64,000 nucleotides of DNA from Planctomycetaceae bacterium. Lineage in GTDB: Bacteria; Planctomycetota; Planctomycetia; Planctomycetales; Planctomycetaceae. Shown here piece by piece: positions 43,729-53,436 of this stretch. Positions within the stretch are counted from its first letter, which is position 1, and each line of letters opens with the position of its first letter. Under the pieces are notes generated by a model. It had not been told where the DNA came from and made no database searches. It saw nothing but the letters and a program-made list of their open reading frames with translations. The stretch covers positions 62,001-126,000 of the forward strand of contig JAKFUG010000023.1 of assembly GCA_021732785.1 (NCBI GenBank), in the 5' to 3' direction. A program made the translations under genes and the position numbers.

Positions 43729-43860
43729 TTCAAATTCGACCGAGTGACTGCGGAAGGCGAAAAGCGGAAAGCCAGAAAAGGCACTTTTTCTGGTGACTGG
43801 CTTTCCGCCTTTCGCTTCCTGCTCTCCGCTCTGAGATTTTGAAAACAGGTTCTCAGTTTG
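43729..43860. repeat. 132-bp inverted repeat, right copy
   Basis: Inverted copy of 40247-40378. This copy extends to TTTTCAAATTC on the left, and its other end reads (inverted) GAACCTGTTTTCAAAATC. These ends share TGTTTTCAAA as imperfect terminal repeats, and a TCA triplet flanks both sides, so the unit may be a small non-autonomous transposon. Confidence 0.9.
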
Positions 43861-43883
43861 CAACCTGTGGTGCGGGTCCCCGA

Positions 43884-45296
43884 ATGAGTCTCCGCTTCTC
43901 CTGTCCGAACTGTGACCGTGCGCTGCGCGTCCGCGAGGAACTGGCGGGCAAGCGGATTCGCTGTCCCCAATGCCAGCAACCCGCCACGGTGCCGGCGGTC
44001 CCTCAGGCGGACGAAGAAGAGATCGACGACAGTCCGACGGACTCGGAGTCGCCCCCCGATGACGGCGAGTTCCCCGATCTCTCCGAGTTCACGCGACCGG
44101 CAAGACGATCGGCATCAACCGGTGAGGATGACGAAGATCTCCCGCAACTGCGGCCGATCGCGCGACCCAAGCGCAGTTCGCTGCCGCGCGAAGACGGAAC
44201 GGGCGGGTTTGTGCGGGCGATGGACGCCGAGGGGACCGTCCGTGCTTCAAAGAAAAAGGCGGCTCCACCCCCGCCTCCCGTGTTGTTGAATCGCGCGAAT
44301 CCGATTTATTCGTTCGGCCCACACTGGGCGATGTTGTTGCTCTTCATCCCGTTGGCGATCTCGGTGTTCCTGCCGACGCCCGGACTGGACGAGCGGTTGA
44401 TGGAGCATCCCGACGTCCTGGAAAAACTCGAGACCGTGAGCAGTGTGGACGAGCTGTGCGCGATGTTCCCGAACGACCGCGTCCCCGGGGCTCATCTCGC
44501 CCGTCATACCTGGATGCACTGGGTGTACGCCGTCGTGGCCCTGTGCGTGTATTGGGCGCTGCTCTGTTTTTCCTGGCGCGAATCGACCGCCAGTCCGACT
44601 CGCCTGCTGGTGACGGGGCTCATCACCGGCACGCTCGGCATCGTTCTGCTCCTGGCGTTTCAATTTCTCGCGTTCGGAACGCAAGGATTCTGGATGCGCG
44701 GCCGCGGAATTGCGATGCTGATTTTCCTGATCGTCAAATTCATTGGCTACTCGTATGTCTGTGCGCTGGATCCGAACAGCAGCCTGCTGGGAAGCTTGAT
44801 GGGTTTCACTTGCGGGGTGGGGCTTTGCGAGGAATTCTGCAAAGCGATGCCGATCGTGTATTACCTGCGCGATGGCGAAAAAACGAACTGGCAAGGGGCT
44901 TGTCTGGTCGGGCTTGCCAGTGGCATCGGCTTCGGCGTTTCCGAAGGGCTGCAATACTCCGCGGACTTCTACAACGGCGTGGCCCCGGGGTTGATGTACC
45001 TGGTTCGCTTCATGTCCTGCGTGGGGCTGCACGCCGTGTGGTCATCCGGCGTGGCGCTGCTGATGTACGCCAATCAGGATTATCTCGACGAGATTTTCTC
45101 GTGGGAAATCTTCCCGATGTTTCTCTACGAATACCTGCTGGTGCCGATGTTTCTACACGGCTTGTATGACACGCTGCTGAAGAAAGACATGGAACTGTGG
45201 GCGCTGGCTGTCGCGTTTGGCAGCTTCTTCTGGTGGCTGTGGGTAATCAGCCGGATAGGCACACCGGTGCCGCGACGCCGCAGGGCGATGGCGTGA
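43884..45296 (+). CDS. Zinc-ribbon protein with PrsW-type intramembrane protease domain
   Basis: The protein is 470 aa from the ATG at 43884. The N-terminus is a zinc ribbon (CPNC at 7-10 and CPQC at 27-30), followed by a long acidic and basic linker (to about 140) and about eight transmembrane segments. The membrane part carries the PrsW/CAAX-protease-like motifs EEFCK (Glu316, Glu317, Lys320), FGVSEGLQY (Glu354) and HAVWSS (His383), expected at the active site. PrsW cleaves anti-sigma factors; related planctomycete proteins are uncharacterised. The fusion with a cytosolic zinc ribbon is unusual. Confidence 0.8.
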   Translation: MSLRFSCPNCDRALRVREELAGKRIRCPQCQQPATVPAVPQADEEEIDDSPTDSESPPDDGEFPDLSEFTRPARRSASTGEDDEDLPQLRPIARPKRSSLPREDGTGGFVRAMDAEGTVRASKKKAAPPPPPVLLNRANPIYSFGPHWAMLLLFIPLAISVFLPTPGLDERLMEHPDVLEKLETVSSVDELCAMFPNDRVPGAHLARHTWMHWVYAVVALCVYWALLCFSWRESTASPTRLLVTGLITGTLGIVLLLAFQFLAFGTQGFWMRGRGIAMLIFLIVKFIGYSYVCALDPNSSLLGSLMGFTCGVGLCEEFCKAMPIVYYLRDGEKTNWQGACLVGLASGIGFGVSEGLQYSADFYNGVAPGLMYLVRFMSCVGLHAVWSSGVALLMYANQDYLDEIFSWEIFPMFLYEYLLVPMFLHGLYDTLLKKDMELWALAVAFGSFFWWLWVISRIGTPVPRRRRAMA

Positions 45297-45300
45297 TCGT

Positions 45301-46125
45301 TCAGGGTGCGGAATCCGTCGCGCTGGCAGGGACCGTGGTATCGGCGGCATTGCGCGTGGACGGGTCAAGCTGCTTGATCGCCAAGGCCACGGCGGTTCGC
45401 ACCGTTTCATCCTCGTCATCCGCCAACCGCTTCAGGGCTGGAAGATACCGTGCGGAGACTTCGCCGAGGCGGCCGAGACTGGCCGCGGTGGCGGAGCGCA
45501 CGGCCGCAGCGGGGTCAGTTAACCCGCGAGCCAGGTCCGAGAGCGCGTGTTCGGCGGCTTTGCCGGCATTGCCAAGCGAGGTCGCGGCGGCCACGCGAAT
45601 GGTTTCGTCGTCATCGTTCATCAAAGCGGTGAGGGTCTCAATCGCTTCCGGCGGTGGCGTCTCCAGCGTGCTCAGCGCCGCGGCGGCATTGACGCGCACG
45701 AACGCAGACGGATCGGCAAGCAGCCCGGTCAGCCCCGCGGCAGCCTCTTCATTGGGAGGCCCGAGTTGCACGAGCATCATCACGGCCATTTCGCGGGCCA
45801 TCGGGTCATCACTCCGCAAGGCCGTCACGTAAGTGGGAACCGCAGCCGATCCGAGTTTCTGTAATGCCTGATCCGCTTCCGTCCACGCTTGCGGTTGATT
45901 CTCGCGCGCGGCGGTGAGCAGTTGAGCAAAGGCGATCGCACCGTTATCCACAACGATTTGTGGCAGCACGGGGTCGGCTCCCGTCTCGCTGGGAACCGGC
46001 CGTAACGATGACGATTCCGCCGGAGATTGCGTCTCGGTCTGCAACGATTCTTGTGGCACCGTGCGGCTGCACCCGCCAACGGAGAACAGACCGACGACCG
46101 AGAGGATTGCAAGCACGCGAACCAT
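45301..46125 (-). CDS. HEAT-repeat lipoprotein
   Basis: The protein is 274 aa from the ATG at 46125; an upstream in-frame ATG at 46236 would put the signal peptide inside. A lipoprotein signal ends at GLFSVGGC (Cys19). Residues 70-255 are HEAT/PBS-lyase-like helical repeats such as AAAGLTGLLADPSAFVRVNA and AALSTLETPPPEAIETLTAL. It is predicted to be anchored to a membrane on the periplasmic side and to mediate protein contacts. Its stop lies 4 bases from the convergent PrsW-like gene. Confidence 0.8.
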   Translation of the reverse strand: MVRVLAILSVVGLFSVGGCSRTVPQESLQTETQSPAESSSLRPVPSETGADPVLPQIVVDNGAIAFAQLLTAARENQPQAWTEADQALQKLGSAAVPTYVTALRSDDPMAREMAVMMLVQLGPPNEEAAAGLTGLLADPSAFVRVNAAAALSTLETPPPEAIETLTALMNDDDETIRVAAATSLGNAGKAAEHALSDLARGLTDPAAAVRSATAASLGRLGEVSARYLPALKRLADDEDETVRTAVALAIKQLDPSTRNAADTTVPASATDSAP

Positions 46126-47033
46126 GGGGGCGATCCTTCGCCGGATTTTCACCGCAAACTGTGATCCGAAAACCAACCATCCGCGACTGTAACCTCTTTC
46201 CGCCCAATGGCTCAACCCGGGTTTCTTCCGGAACATGGCTTTCTGTTAAGAGCTGCAATTGGACGACATCCCCAGATTCACATCACGGACCAGAAATGGG
46301 GTCGTGGTCCAGTTTGAAGAGACGGGGCGGGGGCCCCGTCCTATGAAATGAGGACCCTTTGACAGCATCATAGGTCGGGGCTCCTGCCCCGACTCTCTGT
46401 CCGCAAACTGCAACACTACCAGAAATGAGCTGCGGGAAGCGTCAAAATTCCGTACGGTTGAATCGATCATGGCATTTGATAACATGTTACGTTGATACAG
46501 GCTGCCGGGAGACCGGTGGCTCGTATCGACAATCCCGTCATAACCAGGCGGGAGCGTCCGGAAGGCGAACGTCCGGAAGCTGAATCAGGGTTTCACCACC
46601 GATCGTTTCTTCACAGAGCGACCGGCTGGTCGATCGATCTGCTGTTTTCTGATCGTAACGCGGGTAGGTTGAATGGATTCCGTTCTGGCCGGACTGCTGA
46701 CGCTCTGCTGCGGGATTTACCGCAAGGTGTGTCGGCACGTGCTGAGCGTGGCGGGAAATGGCGGCCGGCTTCAGCCGTGTTTCCTTCCCGTCCGTGGCAG
46801 CGTTCGGCATTCTGACCCGCATTCCGCTGCGGCGTGGCGATCCCGGCGATGGGCCGGTCGCGTCTGCGGCGGCATCGATCCGCCCAACGCCGGTTGGCGG
46901 ATCCCCTCGGCAATCGACTGGTAACCCCGCTTTAGCTCTGCACGCCTAGCACCGTGCGAGCCGTTTCCAATGGGAAATGGTTCGCGGCGGTTTCTTTCGT
47001 GCGCTCTCCCGCTGCAGACATCAGGTGGGGACT
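46126..47033. other. Long intergenic region upstream of rny
   Basis: About 900 bases between divergent genes. It contains a GC-rich palindromic element (46318-46402) and otherwise no convincing gene: an 83-codon frame at 46673-46924 is overlapped by antisense frames and matches nothing. The region may contain untranslated leader or a decayed gene. Confidence 0.5.
46318..46402. repeat. GC-rich palindromic element, GGGGCCCCG family
   Basis: GAGACGGGGCGGGGGCCCCG followed by TCCTATGA on the left is mirrored by TCATAGGTCGGGGC and GCCCCGACTCTCT on the right, with mismatches. It resembles the other palindromes in size. Confidence 0.65.
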
Positions 47034-48575
47034 ATGTCCGAAGTTGTAATCGGTGCGATCGCCTTGGCGATCGGTGCCGCGATTGGTTATTTCATCGAAC
47101 GCGCGATTCGCGGTCGGGCTTATCAGTCCCGCGACGAAATTCTGGCTCAGGCCGAAAGAGACGGCGAAAACGTTCGTAAGACCGCGGAACTCACCGCCAA
47201 GGAGGACGGGCTCCGGCGTCGCGAAGCGATTGAAAAAGAACTGCAGGGAACGCGCGACGAATTGCGTCAAACCGAACGGCAACTCGACAAGCGGGAAAAT
47301 TCTCTCGAAGAACTGCAGGAAGACATTATCAAGAAGGAGCGGATGCTGGAAACCACCCAGCAAAAGCTCACGGAAAAATCACGTTCGGTCGAGGCCCGCG
47401 ACAAGGAACTCGACAAAGCCTTCAAGCAGGTTCAGGAACAACTCTACAAAGTCAGCGGTCTCGATCCGAAAACCGCGACCGACATGCTGCTCGAACGGCT
47501 CGACCGCGAACTGCAGGCCGAAACCGGTGCTCTCGTGATGAAGCAGGAGCAGGAACTCAAACTGCAATCCGAGAAGATGGCCCGCGAAATCCTCGGCATG
47601 GCGATTCAGCGATACGCCTCCGCGCATACGTCAGAGACCACGGTTTCCACTATCGATATCCCGAACGATGAACTCAAGGGCCGCATTATCGGTCGCGAAG
47701 GCCGCAACATTCGCGCCTTTGAAAAAGCAACCGGTGTCGATGTGATCGTGGATGACACCCCTGGCGTGGTGGTCGTCTCGGCATTCGATAGCGTCCGCCG
47801 TGAGACCGCCAAACAGGCGCTCAACAAGCTGATTCAAGACGGCCGCATTCATCCCACGCGGATCGACGAAGTCGTCGCCGAGACGCAGAAAGAAATGGAT
47901 GCGTTCATCCGCCGCAGCGGTCAGGAAGCGGCTCAGGAAGCGGGTGTGCCGAACCTGCATGAGAAGTTGCTCGATCTGATGGGGCGTCTCCATTTCCGCA
48001 CGAGTTACAGCCAGAACGTGCTGCGGCATTCGATCGAAGTCGCGCACCTCACCGGGCTGCTCGCCGAACAGTTGGGACTCAACGGCACGCTCGCGCGGCG
48101 CTGCGGTTTTCTGCACGATATTGGCAAAGCCGCCGACCATGAGATGGAAGGGGGCCACCCGGCGGTCGGGGCCGAGTTGCTCAAGCGGTACGGTGAAAAG
48201 GCTGAGATCGTGCATGCCGCCCGGGGACATCACGACGACATTCGTGTCGACTACATCTACACGGTCCTCGTCGCCGCCGCGGATGCTTGCTCCGCGTCCC
48301 GTCCTGGCGCCCGGCGCGAAACACTCGAAAAATACGTCCGCCGATTGGAAGAACTCGAAGCGATCGCGTGCGGTTTCCCCGGCGTCGATCAAGCGTATGC
48401 GGTCCAGGCCGGTCGTGAGATTCGTGTGATTGTCGACCCGACGGAAATCAACGACCGCGAAGCCGCCAAAATGTGCCGGGATATCGCCACCGCGATCGAA
48501 CAATCGTTGACGTACCCCGGCGAAGTGAAGGTGACCGTGCTGCGCGAAACGAAAGTGGTTGAGTACGCGAAGTAG
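47034..48575 (+). CDS. rny: Ribonuclease Y
   Basis: The protein is 513 aa from the ATG at 47034, with AGGTGGGG upstream. An N-terminal membrane helix ([19 protein letters not shown]) is followed by a coiled coil (about 30-190), a KH domain ([24 protein letters not shown]) and an HD domain ([12 protein letters not shown]) with its metal-binding residues. RNase Y is the main mRNA-decay endonuclease in many bacteria. The length and domain order are standard. Confidence 0.96.
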   Translation: MSEVVIGAIALAIGAAIGYFIERAIRGRAYQSRDEILAQAERDGENVRKTAELTAKEDGLRRREAIEKELQGTRDELRQTERQLDKRENSLEELQEDIIKKERMLETTQQKLTEKSRSVEARDKELDKAFKQVQEQLYKVSGLDPKTATDMLLERLDRELQAETGALVMKQEQELKLQSEKMAREILGMAIQRYASAHTSETTVSTIDIPNDELKGRIIGREGRNIRAFEKATGVDVIVDDTPGVVVVSAFDSVRRETAKQALNKLIQDGRIHPTRIDEVVAETQKEMDAFIRRSGQEAAQEAGVPNLHEKLLDLMGRLHFRTSYSQNVLRHSIEVAHLTGLLAEQLGLNGTLARRCGFLHDIGKAADHEMEGGHPAVGAELLKRYGEKAEIVHAARGHHDDIRVDYIYTVLVAAADACSASRPGARRETLEKYVRRLEELEAIACGFPGVDQAYAVQAGREIRVIVDPTEINDREAAKMCRDIATAIEQSLTYPGEVKVTVLRETKVVEYAK

Positions 48576-48722
48576 TCGAGAGTCCAGAGACAAGAGTCGA
48601 GAGCCGGACGAGGACCGCCCACACCGCTTGCGGTTTCGCGCCCCGCGCCCCGCGCCAATCGCTTCGCAGTGTCCCCCTTCAGCAGCGATCAAGGAAACGC
48701 CCGCGACATCAGGAACCATGTC

Positions 48723-50039
48723 ATGCAACGATCTCGGTGTCTCGTTTGGTTCGGTACGAGGCTGATCGTCCTGAGTGGGTTGCTGTCGTGGTTCGGAAGG
48801 GGCGAAGTTCACGCCGCGGAAAAGCCCGAAGACGCCGTCGCGCGATTGCTCGAACGGCTGCGGACGGATTTCAAAGACAACTACGGCAGCGACGAATGGG
48901 CCGCCGTTTTGCGCGATTTGATTCTGCTTGGCCCGGACGCCACACCGGCCCTCTGTACCGCGCTCGATGCTGATGAAGACCGCCGGATGCTGCGGTGTTA
49001 TGGCTTCGTGATGCGCGGCATCGGCGACAAACGCGCCGTGCCCGCGCTCATTCGCAACTTTCCGAAAGCGATCATCCCTTCGGCCAGTGACATGGGTTAC
49101 CGCTGCACTGATCCCGAGTTGTTCACCTTCATGCGGAAGCACGACAACGACGATCAGGATCGCGGCGATCATTACAGCTTCGGCCGACCCATCAACGAAT
49201 TTCGCACCGCGCTGCAGAAGCTAACGGGAACCAAACTCACCGAAGACGAACTGGTGTTCGTCGATCTTTCCGGCACGGCCCAGCAACAGAAGCAGAAACG
49301 CATTCTGTACGAACGCTGCGCCCAAAAGTGGGCCGATTGGTGGAACGAGCACGGCGCTGATCTCGTCACCGATCCGAAGTACGCCAAGGTGACGCTGGCC
49401 CTCGCGTCCGGCGGCGAGAATGCTCCCCCGGTGTTACCGAATCTGGTGATCGCCGAGGGAAGCGGCTCGTCCAATTGCATCCTGCAATCGGTTCGCAACC
49501 CGCAGGCGAAGCGATGCTTCAAGGATCTCGACACCGGTCGCGAAGCGGGAGTTCCCGACCATCTCAAATCCGCCGCCGGACAACCGCCGCGGCTGGATGA
49601 CATTCGCGCGTGGGCCGACAAAGAGGGTTTCGACCTGATGTGCGATGAATACTACGTTCCCGGTGATAACAAACCGCATTACGTGCTCCGCGCGTTGGGA
49701 ATGACGGCGTGGCAGATGAACGCCAAGAAATGGAAAACGCTCGCCGCGGATTTGGCGAAGAAGGAACCGCTTGCGCTGCAACGCTGGACGAACAATCTGC
49801 TGAACGATTTCGATGATGACCGCGGCCATTACGTCCCCGAAGAAACGGCGATGTTTTCCTTCCGCACGCGCGAAGGCGTGTACGGCGTCATCTTCGTCGG
49901 CGTGGAAGTTCACGACGACCAGCAGCGAATCGGCGTTCCGTCAACGGGCGACGACGAACTCAATCCCGTCCACTTCTATAAAGGCCGGCGGTACGCTTAC
50001 AAGATGTTCGTTGATCCGGCCGAAGCGGTGGCCCCGTAA
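48723..50039 (+). CDS. Secreted HEAT-like hypothetical protein
   Basis: The protein is 438 aa from the ATG at 48723 with a signal peptide (RLIVLSGLLSWF, cleavage near VHAA). Residues 35-130 look like two or three HEAT repeats (LRDLILLGPDATPALCTAL and IGDKRAVPALIRNF). The rest is a less regular domain with YHF/TW-rich segments (RAWADKEGFDLMCDEYY, GVIFVGVEVHDDQQ). No enzyme family was recognised. It follows rny by 147 bases. Confidence 0.72.
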   Translation: MQRSRCLVWFGTRLIVLSGLLSWFGRGEVHAAEKPEDAVARLLERLRTDFKDNYGSDEWAAVLRDLILLGPDATPALCTALDADEDRRMLRCYGFVMRGIGDKRAVPALIRNFPKAIIPSASDMGYRCTDPELFTFMRKHDNDDQDRGDHYSFGRPINEFRTALQKLTGTKLTEDELVFVDLSGTAQQQKQKRILYERCAQKWADWWNEHGADLVTDPKYAKVTLALASGGENAPPVLPNLVIAEGSGSSNCILQSVRNPQAKRCFKDLDTGREAGVPDHLKSAAGQPPRLDDIRAWADKEGFDLMCDEYYVPGDNKPHYVLRALGMTAWQMNAKKWKTLAADLAKKEPLALQRWTNNLLNDFDDDRGHYVPEETAMFSFRTREGVYGVIFVGVEVHDDQQRIGVPSTGDDELNPVHFYKGRRYAYKMFVDPAEAVAP

Positions 50040-50043
50040 GCGT

Positions 50044-50473
50044 CGCCCTGTCGCTCCGCGACAGGATCGCCGATTGGATCATCGACGTCGGTCGAGTGCT
50101 TCCCATGACTCAATGGTGGGTGGAGAACATCCGCAGCAGTTCCGGACTCCTGAGCCCCAACGGGGTGAGATTCGATAGCCCAGCCCGACGGTAATCCGGA
50201 GGGCTGGGTCGGCGATGAACACACAGACACAGCCCCAACGGGGCGAGACTCATTCGAGACAGAACGAGGATCAAATGCGTTGCGCCCCATTGGGGCTTGG
50301 CATCTTCTCCGATCCGCTGGCTGACCCAGGGCTGCGCGAAGACGCTCCGCCCTGGGCTTTTGAATTACGCCCCCGTCGGGGCTCAAGACGAAACCCATCC
50401 GCGCCCACCAGTCCGTGGTTGAACGAGCACCGTTCGTGGATTCGGCTTTCCTGTCGCGGAGCGACAGGGCTAC
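50044..50473. repeat. AGCCCTGTCGCTC-family arms around a multi-hairpin repeat block
   Basis: Left arm about 50044-50072 (CGCCCTGTCGCTCCGCGACA...) and right arm 50443-50473 (its inverse, CGGCTTTCCTGTCGCGGAGC...) are copies of the element at 7150-7258. Between them sits the repeat at 50139-50413, as though one element had inserted in the other's loop. No gene is present in this 430-base gap. Confidence 0.7.
50139..50413. repeat. Multi-hairpin dispersed repeat (copy A)
   Basis: The sequence from TTCCGGACTC to CACCAGTC repeats in the same orientation at 61618-61876. It contains four self-complementary parts: AGCCCAGCCC/GGGCTGGGT, AGCCCCAACGGGGC, GCGCCCCATTGGGGCT and CCCAGGGCTGCGC/GCGCCCTGGGC. 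The stems are conserved between copies while their loops vary, so an RNA or DNA fold may be what is preserved. Confidence 0.8.
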
Positions 50474-51834
50474 GTCGGAAATGCGATGTGCGCGGCCATC
50501 CATTCCTGTGCGGCGGCGGTGAATTGGTCCCCGCGATCGGCGAAGTTGCGGAACCAGTCGTAACTGGCACAGCCCGGTGACAACAACACGACATCGCCCA
50601 ATGATGTGTGATTAACGGCCCAGGCAAATGCGGTTGCGAAATCCGGCAACGGTTCCGATGCGACACAGCCGTGTTCGGGAACCGCTTCGATCAGCGACTG
50701 CAACGCCGCTGCCGTGGTTCCCATTAACGCCACGGCCTTGGCCTTCTGCGCGATCGCCGTCGCCATGGCGGTGAGATCGACGTGCTTGTCATATCCCCCG
50801 GCGAGCAACACCACGGGATCGGAAAACGCTTCCAGTCCAACAATCGCTGATTCCGGGGTCGTGGCCAGCGAATCGTTGTAGAACCGTCGCCCTGCGGCTG
50901 CGCCGATGAATTGCAAGCGATGGGGCAACGCCTGATAAGTCCGCAAACCGCGTGCGATGTGTTCCGCAGTCGCCCCCCACGCCGACGCCGCCAGTGCGGC
51001 GGCTTGGGCATTGGCGATGTTATGTCGTCCGGGTAGCGTGACCCAATCGGCGATGGGCCAATCGATCCCTGAGCGAGCATCTTCACCAAAGAACCGCGTC
51101 ATGCCCCGCGTTGGCCAAGCGCGAACGTCTGCATCATCGGCGTTGAGTACGGCCACATCGTTCGCGGTCTGGTATCGCAACAGCGCCTGCTTCGCCCAAC
51201 GGTAGTGATCGAGCGACGGATGCCAATCGAGATGATTCGCACTGAAATTGGTCACCACCGACACGCGCGGGCTGACGCGCAAACGATCGAGGTCGGTGAG
51301 CTGAAAGCTGCTCAGCTCCAGCACCACGACATCATGCGGACGAATCTGATCGACGTCGGGCAGCAGTGATTGACCGATGTTGCCGCCGAGCCAGGTCTTC
51401 ACATTGGTTTGCCGCAGGATGTTGTGCAGCATGGCGGTTGTTGTCGACTTGCCGTTGCTGCCGGTCACGGCAAGAATCGGCGCGGGGTTGTGCTGCCAGA
51501 ACAGATTCATCTCGCTGGTGAGCGGCACATGCGATTGCCGCGCAAGTTCCAATAATGAATGCTCGCGCGGGACCGCGGGGTTGACCACAATGAGCGCGGC
51601 CGTGGTGAAGTCTGCCGCGTCATGTCCGCCGAGTCGATACTGCACATTGGGGATGTCGCGCAACTCATCCAAAGTTGCCGACAACGCCGCATCGGTCCGC
51701 TGATCGGTCACCGTCAACAATGCCCCGCGCGCGGCGAGAAACCGGACCGCCCCCACTCCGCCGCCGAACGCACCGAGGCCCATCACCGTCACGCGGCGAC
51801 CGCGGTAATCCCGGAAATCATGATCGGGTTTCAT
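50470..51834 (-). CDS. murD: UDP-N-acetylmuramoylalanine-D-glutamate ligase
   Basis: The protein is 454 aa. Mur-ligase features: N-terminal VMGLGAFGGGVGAVRFL, ATP-binding TGSNGKSTTTAMLHNIL, VLELSSFQL, NHLDWHPSLDHY, and C-terminal GGYDKHVDLTAMA and LLSPGCASYDWFRNFADRGDQF. It adds D-glutamate to UDP-MurNAc-L-alanine, so this planctomycete makes peptidoglycan. It is the last gene of a minus-strand run that starts near 56.6 kb. Confidence 0.95.
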   Translation of the reverse strand: MKPDHDFRDYRGRRVTVMGLGAFGGGVGAVRFLAARGALLTVTDQRTDAALSATLDELRDIPNVQYRLGGHDAADFTTAALIVVNPAVPREHSLLELARQSHVPLTSEMNLFWQHNPAPILAVTGSNGKSTTTAMLHNILRQTNVKTWLGGNIGQSLLPDVDQIRPHDVVVLELSSFQLTDLDRLRVSPRVSVVTNFSANHLDWHPSLDHYRWAKQALLRYQTANDVAVLNADDADVRAWPTRGMTRFFGEDARSGIDWPIADWVTLPGRHNIANAQAAALAASAWGATAEHIARGLRTYQALPHRLQFIGAAAGRRFYNDSLATTPESAIVGLEAFSDPVVLLAGGYDKHVDLTAMATAIAQKAKAVALMGTTAAALQSLIEAVPEHGCVASEPLPDFATAFAWAVNHTSLGDVVLLSPGCASYDWFRNFADRGDQFTAAAQEWMAAHIAFPT

Positions 51835-51911
51835 CGTCTGACAGTCATCAGAGAAGAAGAGATTTCAGCCGCGAAATGGCGCAAGGGGACGCAAAAGAAA
51901 TGCAGAAAAGG

Positions 51912-52039
51912 TTTGGCCACAAGAGGCACAGAAGACACAAAAAGAATGGATAAGAAGAAGAGTTTTTTCAGATCACAGACCGGCATTTTCTTCGCATTCT
52001 TCTTTCCCCTTTTGTGTCCTTTGTGCCTTTTCGTGGCTA
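51912..52039. repeat. Palindromic repeat, TTTAGCCACAA family
   Basis: TTGGCCACAAGAGGCACAGA on the left (51914 onward) pairs with a right arm ending CCTTTTCGTGGCTAA (52039), over an AT-rich middle. The right arm supplies the stop codon of the HAD gene (52037-52039). Confidence 0.7.
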
Positions 52040-52657
52040 AATCGCCTTCGCATTTGTTCGTTCTTCGATTCCATTTAACAACGGCCAGAGTGTGGGAAAA
52101 CGCGTGAAGCATGGCAAGACGTGATCAGCCAAAGCGGTGTAGTCGGGAAGATTGCTCGGCGCATACAGAATCGTCGGCATCCCCGCGGCACGTCCGGCTT
52201 CGAGATCAAACCGATAATCGCCGCAGAAAGGGACGGCCGCCGGGGAGAATCGCCAGCGCTCGCAGATGGTGATGAGCCCTGTGGGATCGGGCTTTGGTGG
52301 TGCATCTTCGCGCGTCAGAACTTGATCGAACTGCAACCCCAGGCGGGTGAGGACGCGATCCGTGGACTCGCGCGAATTGCGGGTCAGGATTGCTGTCGGA
52401 ATCCTCTCATCGCGCAGCAGCGCCAGCATCTCGCTGACACCCGGAAATAAAAACGCGCGGTCGGCTCCCGCGAGTTCATGCGACCGCAACACGGCACGCA
52501 TGCGGTCTTTTTCAATGCCCTCGGGAACTTCGGCGAGCGCTTCCAGAATCGGGCGGCCGAACGGCAAACCCATGTCGTGACGGATTAAATCGAAATCGAG
52601 CGCCGAATCAATCAGCGTGCCATCGAGATCGAAAACTATCCCCTGTACGGCGTTCAT
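52037..52657 (-). CDS. HAD family phosphatase (phosphoglycolate-phosphatase-like)
   Basis: The protein is 206 aa. HAD motifs: FDLDGTLIDS (I), LTRNSRES (II), KPDPTGL (III) and GDYRFDLEAGRAAG (IV). It belongs to the large PGP/beta-phosphoglucomutase-like group; the substrate cannot be fixed. Its start overlaps the stop of the histidine phosphatase gene by 4 bases, so they share a transcript. It may be co-transcribed with murD, 200 bases downstream. Confidence 0.87.
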   Translation of the reverse strand: MNAVQGIVFDLDGTLIDSALDFDLIRHDMGLPFGRPILEALAEVPEGIEKDRMRAVLRSHELAGADRAFLFPGVSEMLALLRDERIPTAILTRNSRESTDRVLTRLGLQFDQVLTREDAPPKPDPTGLITICERWRFSPAAVPFCGDYRFDLEAGRAAGMPTILYAPSNLPDYTALADHVLPCFTRFPTLWPLLNGIEERTNAKAI

Positions 52658-53316
52658 CCCAAATCATCCAGATGCCACACCGAGTTGAGCGTGACGAGTT
52701 CCGTCTGCCCGGCGGTGTGTTGCAGCAGGTTCACGCAACAGTTCACCTGTCGTAACTTGCGGGCGTGCTTGAGATCGATGCCGACGAGTTCCGCGAGATA
52801 GACCCGGTTCGCGAGATTATGGGCCACCACCACGATGTTCTGACCGGTATGCTGGGCGAGCAATTCGTTGATCGTCGGTCGCACACGGTTCAGCAGATCG
52901 AGATACGATTCCCCGTTCGGATGAGGCGTGTTGACGGGATCCGCGAAGAATTGATCGTGCCCGGTTCGATCTTCGGACTGGATCTTTTCCCACGATTTGC
53001 CTTCCCATGCACCAACGCTGCATTCACGCAACTCGGTGCGGACTTGCACGGACAGATGGTGATGGGATGCGATCGCCGCCGCGGTTTCCTGAGCCCGCAG
53101 CAGCGAACTGGCATAGACGGCGTGAATCTTGAACCGCGACAGAAACCGACCGACGGCCTGCGATTGCCGACGGCCGAGTTCGGTCAACGGGCCATTGATT
53201 TCGCATCCTTGCAACACAAACGGCCGGCATTCATTCGGGGCGGTCGAGCCATGCCGAATGAGAAACAGCCGCGTCATATCGGCGGGCGGGGCGTCCTGAT
53301 AGCGTGATTCTGACAT
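52654..53316 (-). CDS. Histidine phosphatase family protein
   Basis: The protein is 220 aa from the ATG at 53316; an upstream start would run through the palindromic repeat. The RHG motif is FLIRHGST, with VYASSLLRAQETA, LRECSVGAWEG and VVVAHNLANR giving the second His. This is the phosphoglycerate-mutase-like fold that removes phosphate from sugars or nucleotides, or from proteins. Coupled to the HAD gene, suggesting two phosphatases in one pathway. Confidence 0.88.
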   Translation of the reverse strand: MSESRYQDAPPADMTRLFLIRHGSTAPNECRPFVLQGCEINGPLTELGRRQSQAVGRFLSRFKIHAVYASSLLRAQETAAAIASHHHLSVQVRTELRECSVGAWEGKSWEKIQSEDRTGHDQFFADPVNTPHPNGESYLDLLNRVRPTINELLAQHTGQNIVVVAHNLANRVYLAELVGIDLKHARKLRQVNCCVNLLQHTAGQTELVTLNSVWHLDDLG

Positions 53317-53345
53317 TTGCAATAATCTTCCTGACGATTTGTTTT

Positions 53346-53432
53346 GTGTGCCACTGGCTCTGCCAGTGCTCTTGATATTGATCGTGATCGTTCCATAGCA
53401 ACCAGAAGACACTGGCAGAGCCAGTGGCACAC
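53346..53432. repeat. Dispersed palindromic repeat, CCACTGGCTC family (copy 3)
   Basis: Arms 53346-53368 and 53410-53432 are perfect inverted copies of one another and nearly identical to the copies at 6457 and 11563. It fills the gap between pdxA and the phosphatase genes. Confidence 0.88.
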
Positions 53433-53436
53433 ACAT

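Larger units (their letters stand above)
43500..43883. other. Repeat-rich intergenic region
   Basis: About 380 bases before the PrsW-like gene. It holds the palindrome at 43528-43618 and the right copy of the 132-bp inverted repeat at 43729-43860. No gene is seen; the small minus-strand frame here is a shadow of the repeat. Confidence 0.6.

Noticed and set aside
46673-46924. Possible 83-aa secreted peptide upstream of rny
   Set aside because: The Cys- and Arg-rich frame is matched by equally open antisense frames and has no ribosome-binding site.
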